Below, piece after piece: positions 35,601-48,300 of a stretch of 64,000 bases of DNA. Both the position numbers and the translations under genes were made by a program. This DNA comes from Acholoe squamosa (taxonomy: Eukaryota > Annelida > Polychaeta > Phyllodocida > Polynoidae), in NCBI GenBank assembly GCA_949317995.1, contig OX439045.1, forward strand, positions 40,939,693 through 41,003,692, in the 5' to 3' direction. Under the pieces are notes generated by a model. The model had not been told where the DNA came from. It did no database searches and saw only the letters and a program-made list of their open reading frames with translations. The stretch's first letter is position 1. Each line of letters opens with the position of its first letter.

Positions 35601-38600
35601 CTTAGATAACCAATTACCAAATGACACTTTTAATTAACTAGTTGCGTGATGGATAGAACAAGGAATAAATACCAGGAAATCCTGGTATATCAGGAAAAGT
35701 GGCATCTCTGCACTTAGATTTATACCAATTACCGAATGACACTTTTAATTCATACTCACTCCGTACGTGTCATAAGACACCGGCTTAAGGTGGGGGCTTG
35801 GGGCTCGGGGAGTGAACAGGGAGCTGTGCACCAGCAGGCCGCGCCCGCGTCCACGTCGAGGCGCTGGCCGACCTGCAGGTGTCTGCCTTGCCGTTGACTT
35901 CCCGAGTCCCTTGCCCTTGCCCTGAGCCGGTGTCTGGGCTGCAGCGGGAGTCGCAGGAGTGGCGGCAGTGGCAGTGGCATCGGTGGCGGCAGTGGCAGCA
36001 GCTGGCTTCACCACCTTGGCCGAGGGTGCAGCCTGCCCCGAGGTCCCCTCCCCTCCAGCATCCTCCCGCGCCATCTCCTGGTCTACAAACTGTGTAAGAA
36101 AAGGGTCAAAATACAAAATTATTTGTCAGTAATAAAATACTGGTGAGTTACTCACAAGCATTGTATCGCTAATATGTTGACCCAAGCTATAATAGAACTC
36201 CAGTCAAAGATTTACAATTAATAAAGAGTTATTTTACATTATAATTTCAAATTATAATTTAAATTAATATATCATCATATACCTCTCCGCTGGTCATAGT
36301 TGTCCAGGCGGCAGGCTCCCTCCCTTCCTTCTTGGCCTTCTCCTCCTCCCGCGCCTTCTGGACGCGGAACTTGGACATCCGCCGCGTCCGTTCGCGTTCC
36401 CGGGGCGTCTTCTCCGCATCCCGTTTGGCCTTTGATGCCCGCTTCTCGGCATTCCGCCTAGCCAGGAATTCTTCCTCGCCCTCCTTCTCCCTCTGCCTCT
36501 GCTCGTACTCCGCCTGTACAAGACTGTGAGGGACCTTCTCCCCCTCTGGCTTGCGCTTTCTACCCATAGTCTGAAGAAAGATAGAAAGTTGATTAAAAAA
36601 GGTGTACAAAACACAGTGTGAATATAGCACAATTTAATCATAAAAGTAGGTCTAGAGTCAGAATAATTGGTGAATATATGATGCTTGAAGGCCTGGCAAG
36701 TATGACCGTGCGTTGTACGATCCAGTGAATAAATACATGGCCGATATGTAAAAATTTATCAAAAAATCCCCCCAGCCCCAGATTCGATGAAATTTTTTTT
36801 CTCAGGAATGACTGGATGACCATTCTAGATGACAGAGGTACTGTAGGCGCACCTTGTGTTAAATTTTGGGGGGCCTGAGTGGAGTGGAAGTACTTTTTAT
36901 ATGCAAAAAACATGCTTTGTAGCTCGACTGATCAAAATGAATTCTTCCAAAAATCATGGTAATTATTGTCAAACCTATATGTTTTCTGTCCAGGATGTTG
37001 GACAATAGTCCTAAATAAGATATTAACACCAAAAAAGTGTAAGTTTGTGTATATTGACCAAATAGGAGAGGATTTTAGATTCTTGTTTGCCCGACTGACC
37101 GAAATAATGGTTAGTGGTTGAAACTGCTCCCTGTGCCAATATAACCAAACCCAGCAGCGATGTAAAACAATAAAACAATGAGAAATACATAGAGGATGGT
37201 TCATAACCACAGAAAAGTGTGTAAATAGTGGGAATTTTTGGAGAAAATCGATCGAAATGGTACCTAAAACAGTGCCAGCAGGGGGGGAAAAATGATTTTG
37301 CATAGCTGGGGGCTTCCAAAATGGCGGAGAAGGTACAAAACCTGCACTAAATCGAAGCCAGGGCCTTATTCTATCGTATTAACCACTGTTATTCATCTCT
37401 TTGCCCATATATGTGCCACTACAGGCCATAATATCATTTTGGTCAGTCGGGCTACCGAAAAAATCAGTCGCGCAAACAAGCGCATTTCGACCTCCCTGGG
37501 GTGCCCAGCTTGGCTGCACAGTCCCCATTATCGCCCGGGCCGATCGTTAGAGACGTATTCTTCACTATTTACACACTTTCGGTACACAAAAAGCACATCA
37601 AAACATTCGATCGGCATTTAAAAACAAGATTCCATCAATTTTAGAAGAATATTACTCACGGTTTTGGCAATTTCGCACGTCGATCGGCGATCAAACACCT
37701 AAAAAATGCTGGCCTCAGCGAGCTGGAACCAACAGTAAACAACTTGGGCAAAGACCCGGATGTAGCTGGTTCCGGTTGGAAAGGAACCAGTGAGTTTCTT
37801 TTCCCGCCGAGAACCTTGGGATTTTGATCAGTCGGGCAAACGACCGCGAAGAGGAGTCAAATCAGTCTGGTTTGGGGGAACCGAGGCACGTAGAGACTCG
37901 ATTTTTTTTTTAAATTGATACCTCATCAATAGATACACACTGTATGATAGGTGAAATAGTCCTAAATTGATAAATATGGGCTGTACAAGCACAAGTTTAA
38001 TTTAGAGGGGGGTTGGGGAGGTTGACTTGAAAAATACTTGAATGTGTATTGCGCGCAAACGATACGCAATACACAAATTTTTTTTTTTCCCAAAAAACAA
38101 CCTATATAGACCCTCTCTGTGTGTAGATACAGAAATGCTGAGGAAAGTTTTTTAATATGCCTTATAGAGGTATCAGATTTTGATCAGTCGGGCAAACAAC
38201 GCTATTTTGGCATATAAGAAAGGCTATGGTGAAAAAAATTTGAAACACATCTGCTCCAAACCACATTGAAATGATAGATATGACCCCCTACTATGGAATA
38301 AATAATATTATGATGATCTGTTACTGCTTGACTAGTTGATATATGGCCTAGAATGAGGTGGAAATTGGAAAAAAAGGTCATTTTGGACCATTTTTCAACT
38401 TTGGGCCACCACATCTCAAAAAATAATGGACCGACATACACAAATTTGAGTTTTTTTTGAAGCCCCAAGTGTTTTCTCTCAAATGAGACCAGAAAAAAGA
38501 AATATGGTTAAGTACTTTTTATTCTACAGCCTCCTGTATCCAAAAAGACCCCAAAATCCCAAAAGTGACATCGTTCAATGGATCCAGTCATCATTTGTAA

Positions 38601-39316
38601 ATTCGTCGTTTAATTCTAGATTGGTCGTCACTTTTTATGAATCGCCCTGCTGGAGATATTTATCAAAGGATATGATGTTCTTTATAAATGAGGGATAAGC
38701 CCTCTTGTCCATTTCAATAGAACCAGAATACATAACTATACCCTATTAATTTTGTTGTATCTACCTTGTTCTAATGCACCATTGTCTATTCCATATTCAT
38801 AAACTACCTTAAATACCTGCTTACTTGGAATTTTGCCTAAATTTCGCCCTGGATGTTTTCAATTTTCATCTAGAATACATATTCCCTGATTGACAGCAAA
38901 CATTTTTCAAATTTCCTTATTGGGTAGCTATCGGCACATAGTTATTGAAATATTACACCGAAAACCATGTGAATGAGTGTGGTTTCATTTAAAAACAAAA
39001 AAAAAAGAAATTAGCTACTGATATAGTAATGGCAAGCCTTAATTCTATACAGAAACTGCGTGAAGGTTCGGCCTTGGAGTTGCAGCGCTACCAGCAGGAG
39101 ACAGAGACGGCCCTACAGCGCAGTCTGCAGTCACTGAGGTGTCAGATTGAGGAGGAGGTGCGTGCTAAGGGTGCACTGGGACAGGAGAAAGATGACCTGG
39201 ACACTAAAGTACGCCAGCTACAAGGAATCATCGCTGAACTGGAGGCCAAGGTAGTATAGCTGTCCCAAGAAAGAAATTGAATTATAATGATGATAACTGT
39301 GATGCCACAACCTTGC

Positions 39317-39380
<64 letters not shown>

Positions 39381-42300
39381 AGAGCTAATGCTGGCATGGT
39401 GTTTATAGGCTGGAAAATGCCCAATATTGTGTTTACATCCTCCAAGAATTTAGGTTAACACACAAAAAAACTATGAGATAAGAAATTAAACAAATTGTTA
39501 CCCTAAACGTGTGTAATTAATGAACACCTTTAGGACAATGTAGGCTAACAATGGCACCAATTTTAACTTTTCATCTAGTATGCATGAACTGCGAGAAGGA
39601 GTCTTGGTACCCCCTGCCCTTTTCGCAGATTGTTTCGAGGATATTCTTACCTCGTAGATCTGAGCTTAAGTATTGACTATTCCCCAGTTCTTCCCCTAAA
39701 GCCTAGAGGGAGGCCACATCTCAAAAGTGTATTGATTAGAATAGCAGTTATGTCATTTCATTTCTTTCTAATGTCCATAAAGTCTGGGTGCATCTTAAAT
39801 GCGGGGTGCGCATTATATGTTGAGTATAACAATATTTTTAATATTATTTCAGTCTAAAATTCCTGTTAAATTGGGTAGAGATATAAAGAACTTAACATAA
39901 GAACCTTCATCAAGCAGAAGACCGTACTACGGAGCCCTGGAAAGGACATCTGTTTTCTACACATTTATTTCTAGAGTTTGTTTCCGCAAGTAGCATTTTC
40001 GTTTCCGCAAGTAGTATTTTCGTTTCCGCAAGTAGTATTTTCGTTTCCGCAAGTACTATTTTCGTTTCCGCAAGTACTATTTTCGTTTCCGCAAGTAGTA
40101 TTTTCGTTTCCGCAACTTTTATTTTCGTTTCCGCAACTTTTATTTTCGTTTTCGCAACTTTTATTTTCGTTTTCGCAACTTGTACTTTTGTCTCCACAAC
40201 TTGATAGGTTTGTTTTGTGCACAGTCACTTAATTGTGAATTTTAAGTTGCGGAAACAAAGATATAAGTTGCGGAAACAAAACATTAAGTTGCGGAAACGA
40301 AACATTAAGTTGCGGAAACGAAATATAAACTTGCAGAAATGAAAAAGAAGTTGCGGAAACGAAAATAAAAAGTTGTGAAAACATAAATAAAAGTTGCGAA
40401 AACGAAAATAAAAGTTGCGAAAACGAAAATAAAAGTTGCAGAAACAAATTCTATAAAAAAAAGTGTAGAAAACGGATGTCCTTTTAGGGGCTCCGTACTA
40501 CGCACTCATTTCCCCTGCCAGGTAGTGACAACACAAAAGCTGCGTCTCGCAGCAGAGGACGCTCTAGCTGCTGAGAAGAAACGCTACCAGAATGTGACGG
40601 TGACACTCGAGCGGCGTATTCGGGAACTACAGGAGGGCATGATGTGCAAGCTGCAGGAGTGCACAGGTGCTCGTGATGCACAGATGTCACTTAAATCGGA
40701 GATTGATACCTTCAAATCACTCATCGAGGCTGAGGAAAATCAGTAGGTATTGCCTGTGTAGATTGGCAATAATGTTTTTTGCCAATAGTATCCATCGATT
40801 TATTTTCCAATGCTCACTCCTATAACTTTTCATAAAAGAAAATAATCACAAAAGAAAAGTGAGTTCCTACATTTCTAATTTTGTAGGCTAGGTCAGGTAT
40901 CTGTTCAGAGTCAGAGGGCTGTGAAATCAGCGGACACCTCAAGATGCTTTCCTATTCTTAGGAAGCCCCCTATGACCCCCACTTACAATATCAACACCTA
41001 CACACCCCCAAGCTACCAGCACCAGTCATATGGTAAGTCTACATTGGTACCCTGCCTTACAGTAGATAGGGGCCGTATATATATGGTAACTCATGGTATG
41101 GCACGATCTTTTGATCCAAACGCAAAGATGCTTCCACTCCACCATGGACATTATTGTAATGGGACCTTTTGAAGACTCCGCTTATCTGTCCCCCACTATG
41201 TGTAAAAGCTGATTTTCTAGTTCATTTATGCTGCAAAACATCATAAATGTGAATGGGACCATCATACTGGAATTCCATTTACTGCAAAGATACATTGTCC
41301 AAGCGCTGAAGAAGTTATAAAGGAATCTGATCATTTTTGAATAATGACTATGGGGAGTTATGTAACATATTGCTATGTAATAGTATATAAAGTTGAAAGT
41401 TGTGTATCTCAAAACTCGGGATCCGACACTTTTACTGTACTGTGTACCATAACGCAAGTCTACCTTGCATTCCTGGGGCTACTTTAGAGTCGGCCAAAAA
41501 GGGTGTTGTCAAGACATAGTGGAGAGAGTAATGCATGTTTTGGGTTTATCAGAAGCCTGAGCTACATAAGATATGAAACCTTGATTTATGAGCTTATTGT
41601 TGAATTGATATTTCAGGACACGTATCGACAACCTACAATAATGCCACCAAGCAGCGTCCCCTCACTACCACCAACCGTACATATGTTAGCTTTCCCCAGT
41701 GTAAGTATGAAGCACACAGGTGTAACAGGCTTAAATGCATCCCAGTGGGCACAGAACGTTGAATCAACGTTGAAATAATGTTGATCAACCATGACCAACG
41801 TTATCTCACCGTTGATTCAATGCTCGGTCCCCACTGCGATGATTACCAATTAAATGGCTGTTTCCCTGATTAAACATTGTGCGGATGAAACTATATATAA
41901 TATGTAACTATCCAATGTCTTTTACCCTGAACATGGAAAACCATAAACTTTGATTATGATAAACCTATGCATTATTATAGAGTGATTAAATGTCTATTAC
42001 ACCGATTAAACATTTTGATACGGAAAAACTCATAAGTGGTGTGTATCCATTGAATTTCTGTTACCCTGCGTAGACTTAAACTTTGAATATGAAAAGAAAA
42101 CAATAAGTTGACAATTATCTTCCATAACTATACAATACTTTCTTCAGCATAGATATATACACATTATCTTGTACAATTGTTACATTATTATTGCCGTTCT
42201 GTTCCACAGTTCAGCCCGGTTTAACCGGGAATTACGGTCGTAGGGTAAGTTGACTTTGAAATACACACACTAATTCATACTTTACCGAACTCCTGTGAGA

Positions 42301-45300
42301 CCCTAAGTCTCAAAAATCCCCTATCCCTCAAAATCGACAAAGGAGTCAGATTGATAGCAGCTGGCCTTCTATTTCTGAGTCACAGTGGCTCCATTTCTTT
42401 CCTCGATCTGCGTGTACCGATTGCAGAGAGCGTCATTCTTAATTGGTAGTTGCATACTTTTGTTGTAGTCTATTTTCTACAAAACCCTTTCTTAAATAAG
42501 CATAGTAAATTCCAGTAAAATAATAAACATCACATGATCAGAAAGTCCCTTCTTTCTATGCTACTGAGGAGGTATATTATATGCTAGGCATGGTGGAAGG
42601 GTGTTTATACCCTCCGAGGAATTCATGCATGACTTCTCAGGACAGGACTCCCTTCCCGTACGTTCTAGGTCCTGAAAAAGATCGAGACCCATGTGGACAA
42701 GGAGATAATGTCACCTCAAACATTTACAAATTGACAGAAATTCGTTGTAAAAGATTTTCGTAGAACGTATTTGACGATTTCTATAGAATCAAGAATTTTG
42801 AAATAGTTTAGAACAAACATTTAATAATCATCCATATCAATACAGGTCTCTGAAAGTTTTGGGGGTGATTAACCAATGAAAAAAATGGCCACACCTTCAA
42901 GATCACCACATGCTCATGATGCTTTAAACGGTTCTTAGATGTAATGCTCGCTCAGAAAAAAATACCAAGACGACCTGGGTAAATAGCATTGCCATACCAT
43001 CTAAACTCATTTAAGTGTACATTGAATTGGAATGACAGGGAGAGTAAGGTTCAACATGCAGGGTCAATGGCAAACGGCAGAACCCCTGGTGAGCTAACAC
43101 TGAACTGCTCCTACCATACGTTTGCTAGAGTTTTGCTGATCTCTGTGTTGTACTAGAGCCTGCACTTTTCCACTTATGCATATACCCCGTCTTGTCTCAT
43201 GGTGTAGGGGCCGGCATCATTGTATATATACTAGTGCGGATCATCCGAGAGATGTGCTTGTGTGGTGCTCGTTCCTTCTATGTCAACCAGATGTTGCTTC
43301 GCGATACCCGTTTGGTACAAGAGGGGGCAGCACCACGCCTCGCATCCAGCTCCTACCAAGGAGCCGGACGATCGGTAGAAGGGGACTGGACCTAGTCCAG
43401 TCCAGACGTATCTCTTTACCTTCCAGACATCGATAATCAATGCAGAATCTCATGGTCCCATCCTTCTTCATCACCATCTGGACAGGACTGGACCAGGGAC
43501 TAGTACTTGGCCTAACCACCCCCGCATCCAACATCTCTTTAAGTTGTTCATCCGCTTCAGCTTTCTTGCTGAGAGGAATCCTCCTATAAGGGATTCAGAT
43601 AGGTTGTGCATCACCAGTTTCAATGTTATGCAGACATCGATTGGTGCGCCCTAATGGTTCAACTGGACTCTTAAAGACATCTATGTGCTTATGAAGTAAG
43701 GCGGACAGCTTCAGTCTTTCTTCTGGTTAGGTCAAGTGGGTATCACCATACATATCTGATAGCCAGCTAGGGAGCTCCCCCGTGTGGGTGCTCGCAATTT
43801 CCGCTGTCTCGACGTCTGTAGCTTCCTGCTCGAGACGCATCATCACAGATCCTACCTCTGGTGAAGAGAATTCACCATTCCTGTCAGCATACTGTACGGT
43901 ATCGACCACCTGACCTTTCTCCAGGACAATGTCTCGATTCAGTGGATTACAGACAGGAAACACTGTTCGACGGACATTGCTGACAAGGGCAGCCTCACCA
44001 ACCAACCCAAAACTTCTCAGAGTTTTCAGATCGGGTTCGACTATGCCCTGTCAATCTCTTTCGAGACCCTCGGATTTTACCAAGACATCGCATCGATGTC
44101 TAGCTAGTATCCTAGTGGTCTGTGCTACTGAGGCAACCGATGATATTCTTTTCAGTTTACACTGATTGTGCTCTTCTTTCGGCTCTGTCATGACCAATTG
44201 ACCCGTCCTCGGGTTAAGGATCATGTCATATCAAGCCGCAAAGTCAAGTCCCAGAATACCATCGTCAGCCCCATTGACTACTATAGGGCTAAATACATAG
44301 TAGCTCGATGCGACCTTCAGAGGTAGAACCAATTGACCGTAGGTCTGCATTTCGGCTCCAGACGCAGTGCACACCGTTATTCCCTCGTAGAGATTATCTG
44401 ACCGCACCACTAGCATTCTCGCGAGTTCCCGAGAGACAATGGTATGGCTGGCACCAGTGTCTATCAGGAAGTCTAAAGGACGCCCTCGAATCTCGGCGGA
44501 CAGGTACCATCGTTTCCCCGACAAGGGGGCGGTTCCTGCTAGCATTCTCAATCCCACGTCAGTACTCAGATTGATCCCTCTCTTTTTTAGGAAAGAGAGA
44601 CAGGGATCATCCGAGGGAAGCTCTGTTGCGCAGACTCTGGCCAGCTGCCGCACTTTCACTTTCGATTCAGTCGAACCCTCAACCTCAGAGTTTGGGCTGC
44701 CAGCACCCTGTTCTTTGGTCATTGAGGCTTTTTCTACACCGACATCTTTGGAACCCGACCGGTGATCAACCGGTGCCACTGTGGTAGAGGGCTTGGACGG
44801 CCGAAACGCTGTCGGCCAGTGCCGACATTGCGTTTGTCGAAGTAGGATTCACCAACTTTGGCAGTAGTTTCCTCAACAACTCATCTGCCAAGTCCATGAT
44901 ATCCTTGAGGGACATGTAAGTGCACCATTCCCATAACACGTCTTGTTGCAAATCAGTGTTATATAATCCTTCTATGAACAACTGGTTGACTTTGGTTATT
45001 ATCCATTCAACCGAGAAGTCCACACCTGGATAGGCATCACCGGAAAGTTGTCTTAAAGCAAAGCCATATGCTCTGATGCTTTTGTTCTTGCCCTGGCGTC
45101 TCTTTTCCATTGTGACAATGGGATCCTGCAGGCTCAAGGTCATGGCTTCAGTTACCATGTCCACCAGTCCTTCCAGAGTCCCATCTCCATGCTCCTCCCA
45201 CAACCACACAGTATCAGCTGCGGGCCGTTCTGGAGTAGCATGAGGAGTTGAGCTAATGCCATGCTCGAGGTCCATACATTTACTCGACGGACATGATTGA

Positions 45301-48300
45301 ATCTGTGATACCAACAGAGCCAATCATCCTTCCATGTAAATGCAGGACACTCGACCGACCTAGTCCGGGCAGGTTCGTGTCCGATAGAAGTATTATCAAA
45401 CATCCTACTTGATCTTCTGACCTGATCACACTTTCATGTCTGTTTGTTCCTGCAGACGTTCCTCAAGTGCTAGTTCATCACAAACTTCTTGATTGACCCT
45501 GGCTTCATCAGCCATCTCTCTTCGGAGTTTGTCGATTTCTCCACGCATGGCTCCTAAAGTACTCAAATCATTCTGATCCTTCAGAGATTGAGCTACTAAG
45601 GTTTCAGATTTTATGGACTTAAGCTCGGCTTCATGTCTCGCTTTTCATTCCATCAAAATCTGATATTCGGCCATCTTATCTGCGTGCACGATTCGCTCCT
45701 CACAGCGACGACGCATTTCTGCCTCATCCGTGGCTCGAGCATCCTCGTCAGCTTGCATCTGACAGAGTAACGATTCGCGTTCCCGACGTAGCTGTGCGAC
45801 CTGCTTTTCATAAGCACTAAGGTGACCAGCTACTTCTTCAGAATGCTCTGCTGATTTTTGACTCAGCTCATGCCTCAACTCTCGCAGTCGTTCCTCCAAC
45901 ATAGTCTTCTCTACTTCTTGTATTTTCAACTTATGTTTAAGGGACGTCTGTTCGTGTTGGGCATCCCGAAATTGGTTTCGAGCTTTCTCGACGCATTCTC
46001 GGCGGCTTGTTGCAAGGCGATCGATTTTCTCTTTTAGTGATTGACATTCTACAGCTGTCAATCGACTATGCTCGATCTCAGACTTCGTAGCAAGCAAAGA
46101 CTCTTTCTCGCTCGAGAGTTGTTTGACCTTCTCTTGAAGATCAACAAGCTCTCTATTAGTGATTTGAGTCTTGTTTGAAGTCTCCAGCGCTTGCTGCCTA
46201 AGCTGCTCCAACCTCAGCTCTATTTCTGTACTCTTCTCCTGAGCTTTCGTGGTATTACTCGTGAGAGTATCCAACTGTTGACGACCTTGTCGTAGTTGGC
46301 GTTCTTGCTCTTGCAACAACTCTTCGGTGAGTCCCTTGCCACTGTCTATACTTCCTTGTATAGAAATGGGAGAAGGACCCTCGAAAGACCAACTACCAAG
46401 GCCCATTGGAGTTCCCACGGGCGATGCTGTCCTTTCCACATAGGACAAACTCTGTGTCCTTAGGAAATTCTCAGCAGCCAGAGAGAGTCGAGTCGAAACT
46501 CGCCAGTTGAGTAGTCGACTCCTTTGATACAGGCCCAACGGGTCAGTCGATGGACCTGTGATCAATGAGTGGTTCAAACCACCACCAATTAGTGGATCGT
46601 TCGTATCCACTAACGGCCCGCAGCCGCTTGATGTTAGTGATCGGGGTGGTCACCTTCATCCAAGTGGCCCTGCATGTTGAACTTAAGCTTGCAGTACCTA
46701 CGTGGACTAAAGTTAACAACTGGTCACGGCACCAGTGTAGTGTTCTACCCCTCGATGCAAATCGAATCTTTCGATAGACAACAAAGAACAACTATTCAGG
46801 TTCCAGTTAAAACTTTATTGTCAATAACGCATAGGCATCAGCCGTTCTCAACAGTTTACAGCTAGTAGTGTTTGAACTACTAAGCACTTTCGACACTAGA
46901 TGACTAGCACAGCCTTCTAGTGTCTATATTTATCAAGCCACATATACCTTCTCTGTGCAGCAGCACAGAGAAGTATTATAACATGGTAGTCGGGCAGCCG
47001 CCGACCATCGCTCACGATGGTCCGTCACGACTGGACTGACCCTGAGGAAGGCCATACAACGGCCTTATATACACCAGAGTCGAGGGCCACGTGACCATGT
47101 GGTGACGTGGCGCTGGACTCCAGCGCCCCCAGGGATCAGGTAAGAGAGGTGTTCTCGATGTCGCCCACGAGGACCACGAAGGTACCTCGAGGATGACTTG
47201 GGACCACCACAATTATATGAATATACACGAGTGTATATAGTCCCATAATGCCCCTCTATTGTCATATTAGTTTTATAAACTACTACATATTAGACTTACC
47301 TGTGTAAATAATTGTTATATGTCATATTATCAGGTCTCAATAGTCTATTGTAACACCTACCCTAGGTAAAGTCTAGGGGGGGTGGTGTAGGGGCCGGCAT
47401 TATTGTATATATACTAGTGCGGATCATCCGAGAGATGTGCTCTTGTGGTGCTCGTTCCTTCTATGCCAACCAGGTGTCGCTTCGCGATACCCGTTTGGTA
47501 CAAGAGGGGGTAGCACCACGCCTCGCATCCGGCTCCTACCAAGGAGCCGGATGATCGGCAGAAGGGGACTGGACCTAGTCCAGTCCAGACGTATCTCTTT
47601 ACCTTCTCACAATAAAGTCCATCTGAACAGATGGGAAGTTAAGGGCTTTGCCAAACCTGAACCTTTCGTGTTGTGTGCTGCTTGTAGTACTTAAGCGAGC
47701 CTATGAGCCACCCAATCTAATACATGGAACGAACCATTACAATGCTTTATTCCTCGGCCTTTTGAACCTTATCAAAATCCTCTTTAACACGAGTAGGAAA
47801 AACTACAGATTTAACTCATATCGATATGGTAGTCTTCTTTGTTTTAATTGACATGTGATTTACCACTTTTATCGTATACTTCAATAGGATCGACTTTGAG
47901 GGTAGGAAGTGGTTAGATTCAAATACCCTTTGCTTAGATGCTACCTGTGGAAGAAAACAAACTGTACAAAAGCAATTAACCTAAAAACAAAAGGCCCACT
48001 GACGATTGTACTTCTTGTACATTGCCTATTTTGCTGATTTTCACAGTTTTGTCTGGTCTTGCTTCAATCCAAGGACTATAGGCAATTATTACATTTAAAA
48101 TTGCGTGTGTTTTTCCAATGGCATGTTAGAGAGCATGCATTACATGTACGCACAATTAAAAAACAGACCCCCCCCCCTCACCACTTTGTTGAACTTTGTA
48201 CGCTTTGGGAATCCCGCCCCCCAACCCTTCGTCATAGCAGGGGAAGGGTAGGGTTATGAATTGAACAATGCAGTCTATTGTAAAATTACTAGAGAAATAT

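Larger units (their letters stand above)
28468..37530. repeat. Second copy of the 9,063-bp block
   Basis: Identical, in all frames compared, to 19199-28261. It starts a few bases after the gap and continues past 37530 into sequence that the first copy lacks. It is best read as the start of the next contig overlapping the previous one. Confidence 0.9.
19624..38288 (-). mobile_element. Large DNA transposon with DDE-type transposase (proposed extent)
   Basis: This span holds the transposase gene, the 373/383-bp array and all copies of the GATCAGTCGSGCAAAC motif (first at 19670, last at 38182). Most of it is shown twice because of the contig overlap; without that, it is roughly 9.4 kb. AGGGGGTCA at the left (19625) and its reverse complement at the right (38280-38288) are candidate termini, but the repeats are short, the flanks show no duplication, and the true ends may differ. 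The whole element sits in intron 6 of the IF gene. The transposase exons are strikingly GC-rich against AT-rich surroundings. Confidence 0.5.

Noticed and set aside
28468-37530. A genuine recent tandem duplication of the transposon
   Set aside because: Perfect constant offset, the 200-N gap at the exact end of copy one and the frame conflict of a doubled exon 6 make an assembly overlap much simpler.
19624-38288. A giant virus-like element or Polinton in the IF intron
   Set aside because: I found no polymerase B, capsid, ATPase or protease reading frame; the only gene is the transposase.
39910-40447. Frames with AETKI or FPQV repeats
   Set aside because: Produced by the inverted 21-bp minisatellite arms of the fold-back element.
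40240-40447. CRISPR-like regular repeats
   Set aside because: The units are contiguous without unique spacers, and the setting is an animal intron.
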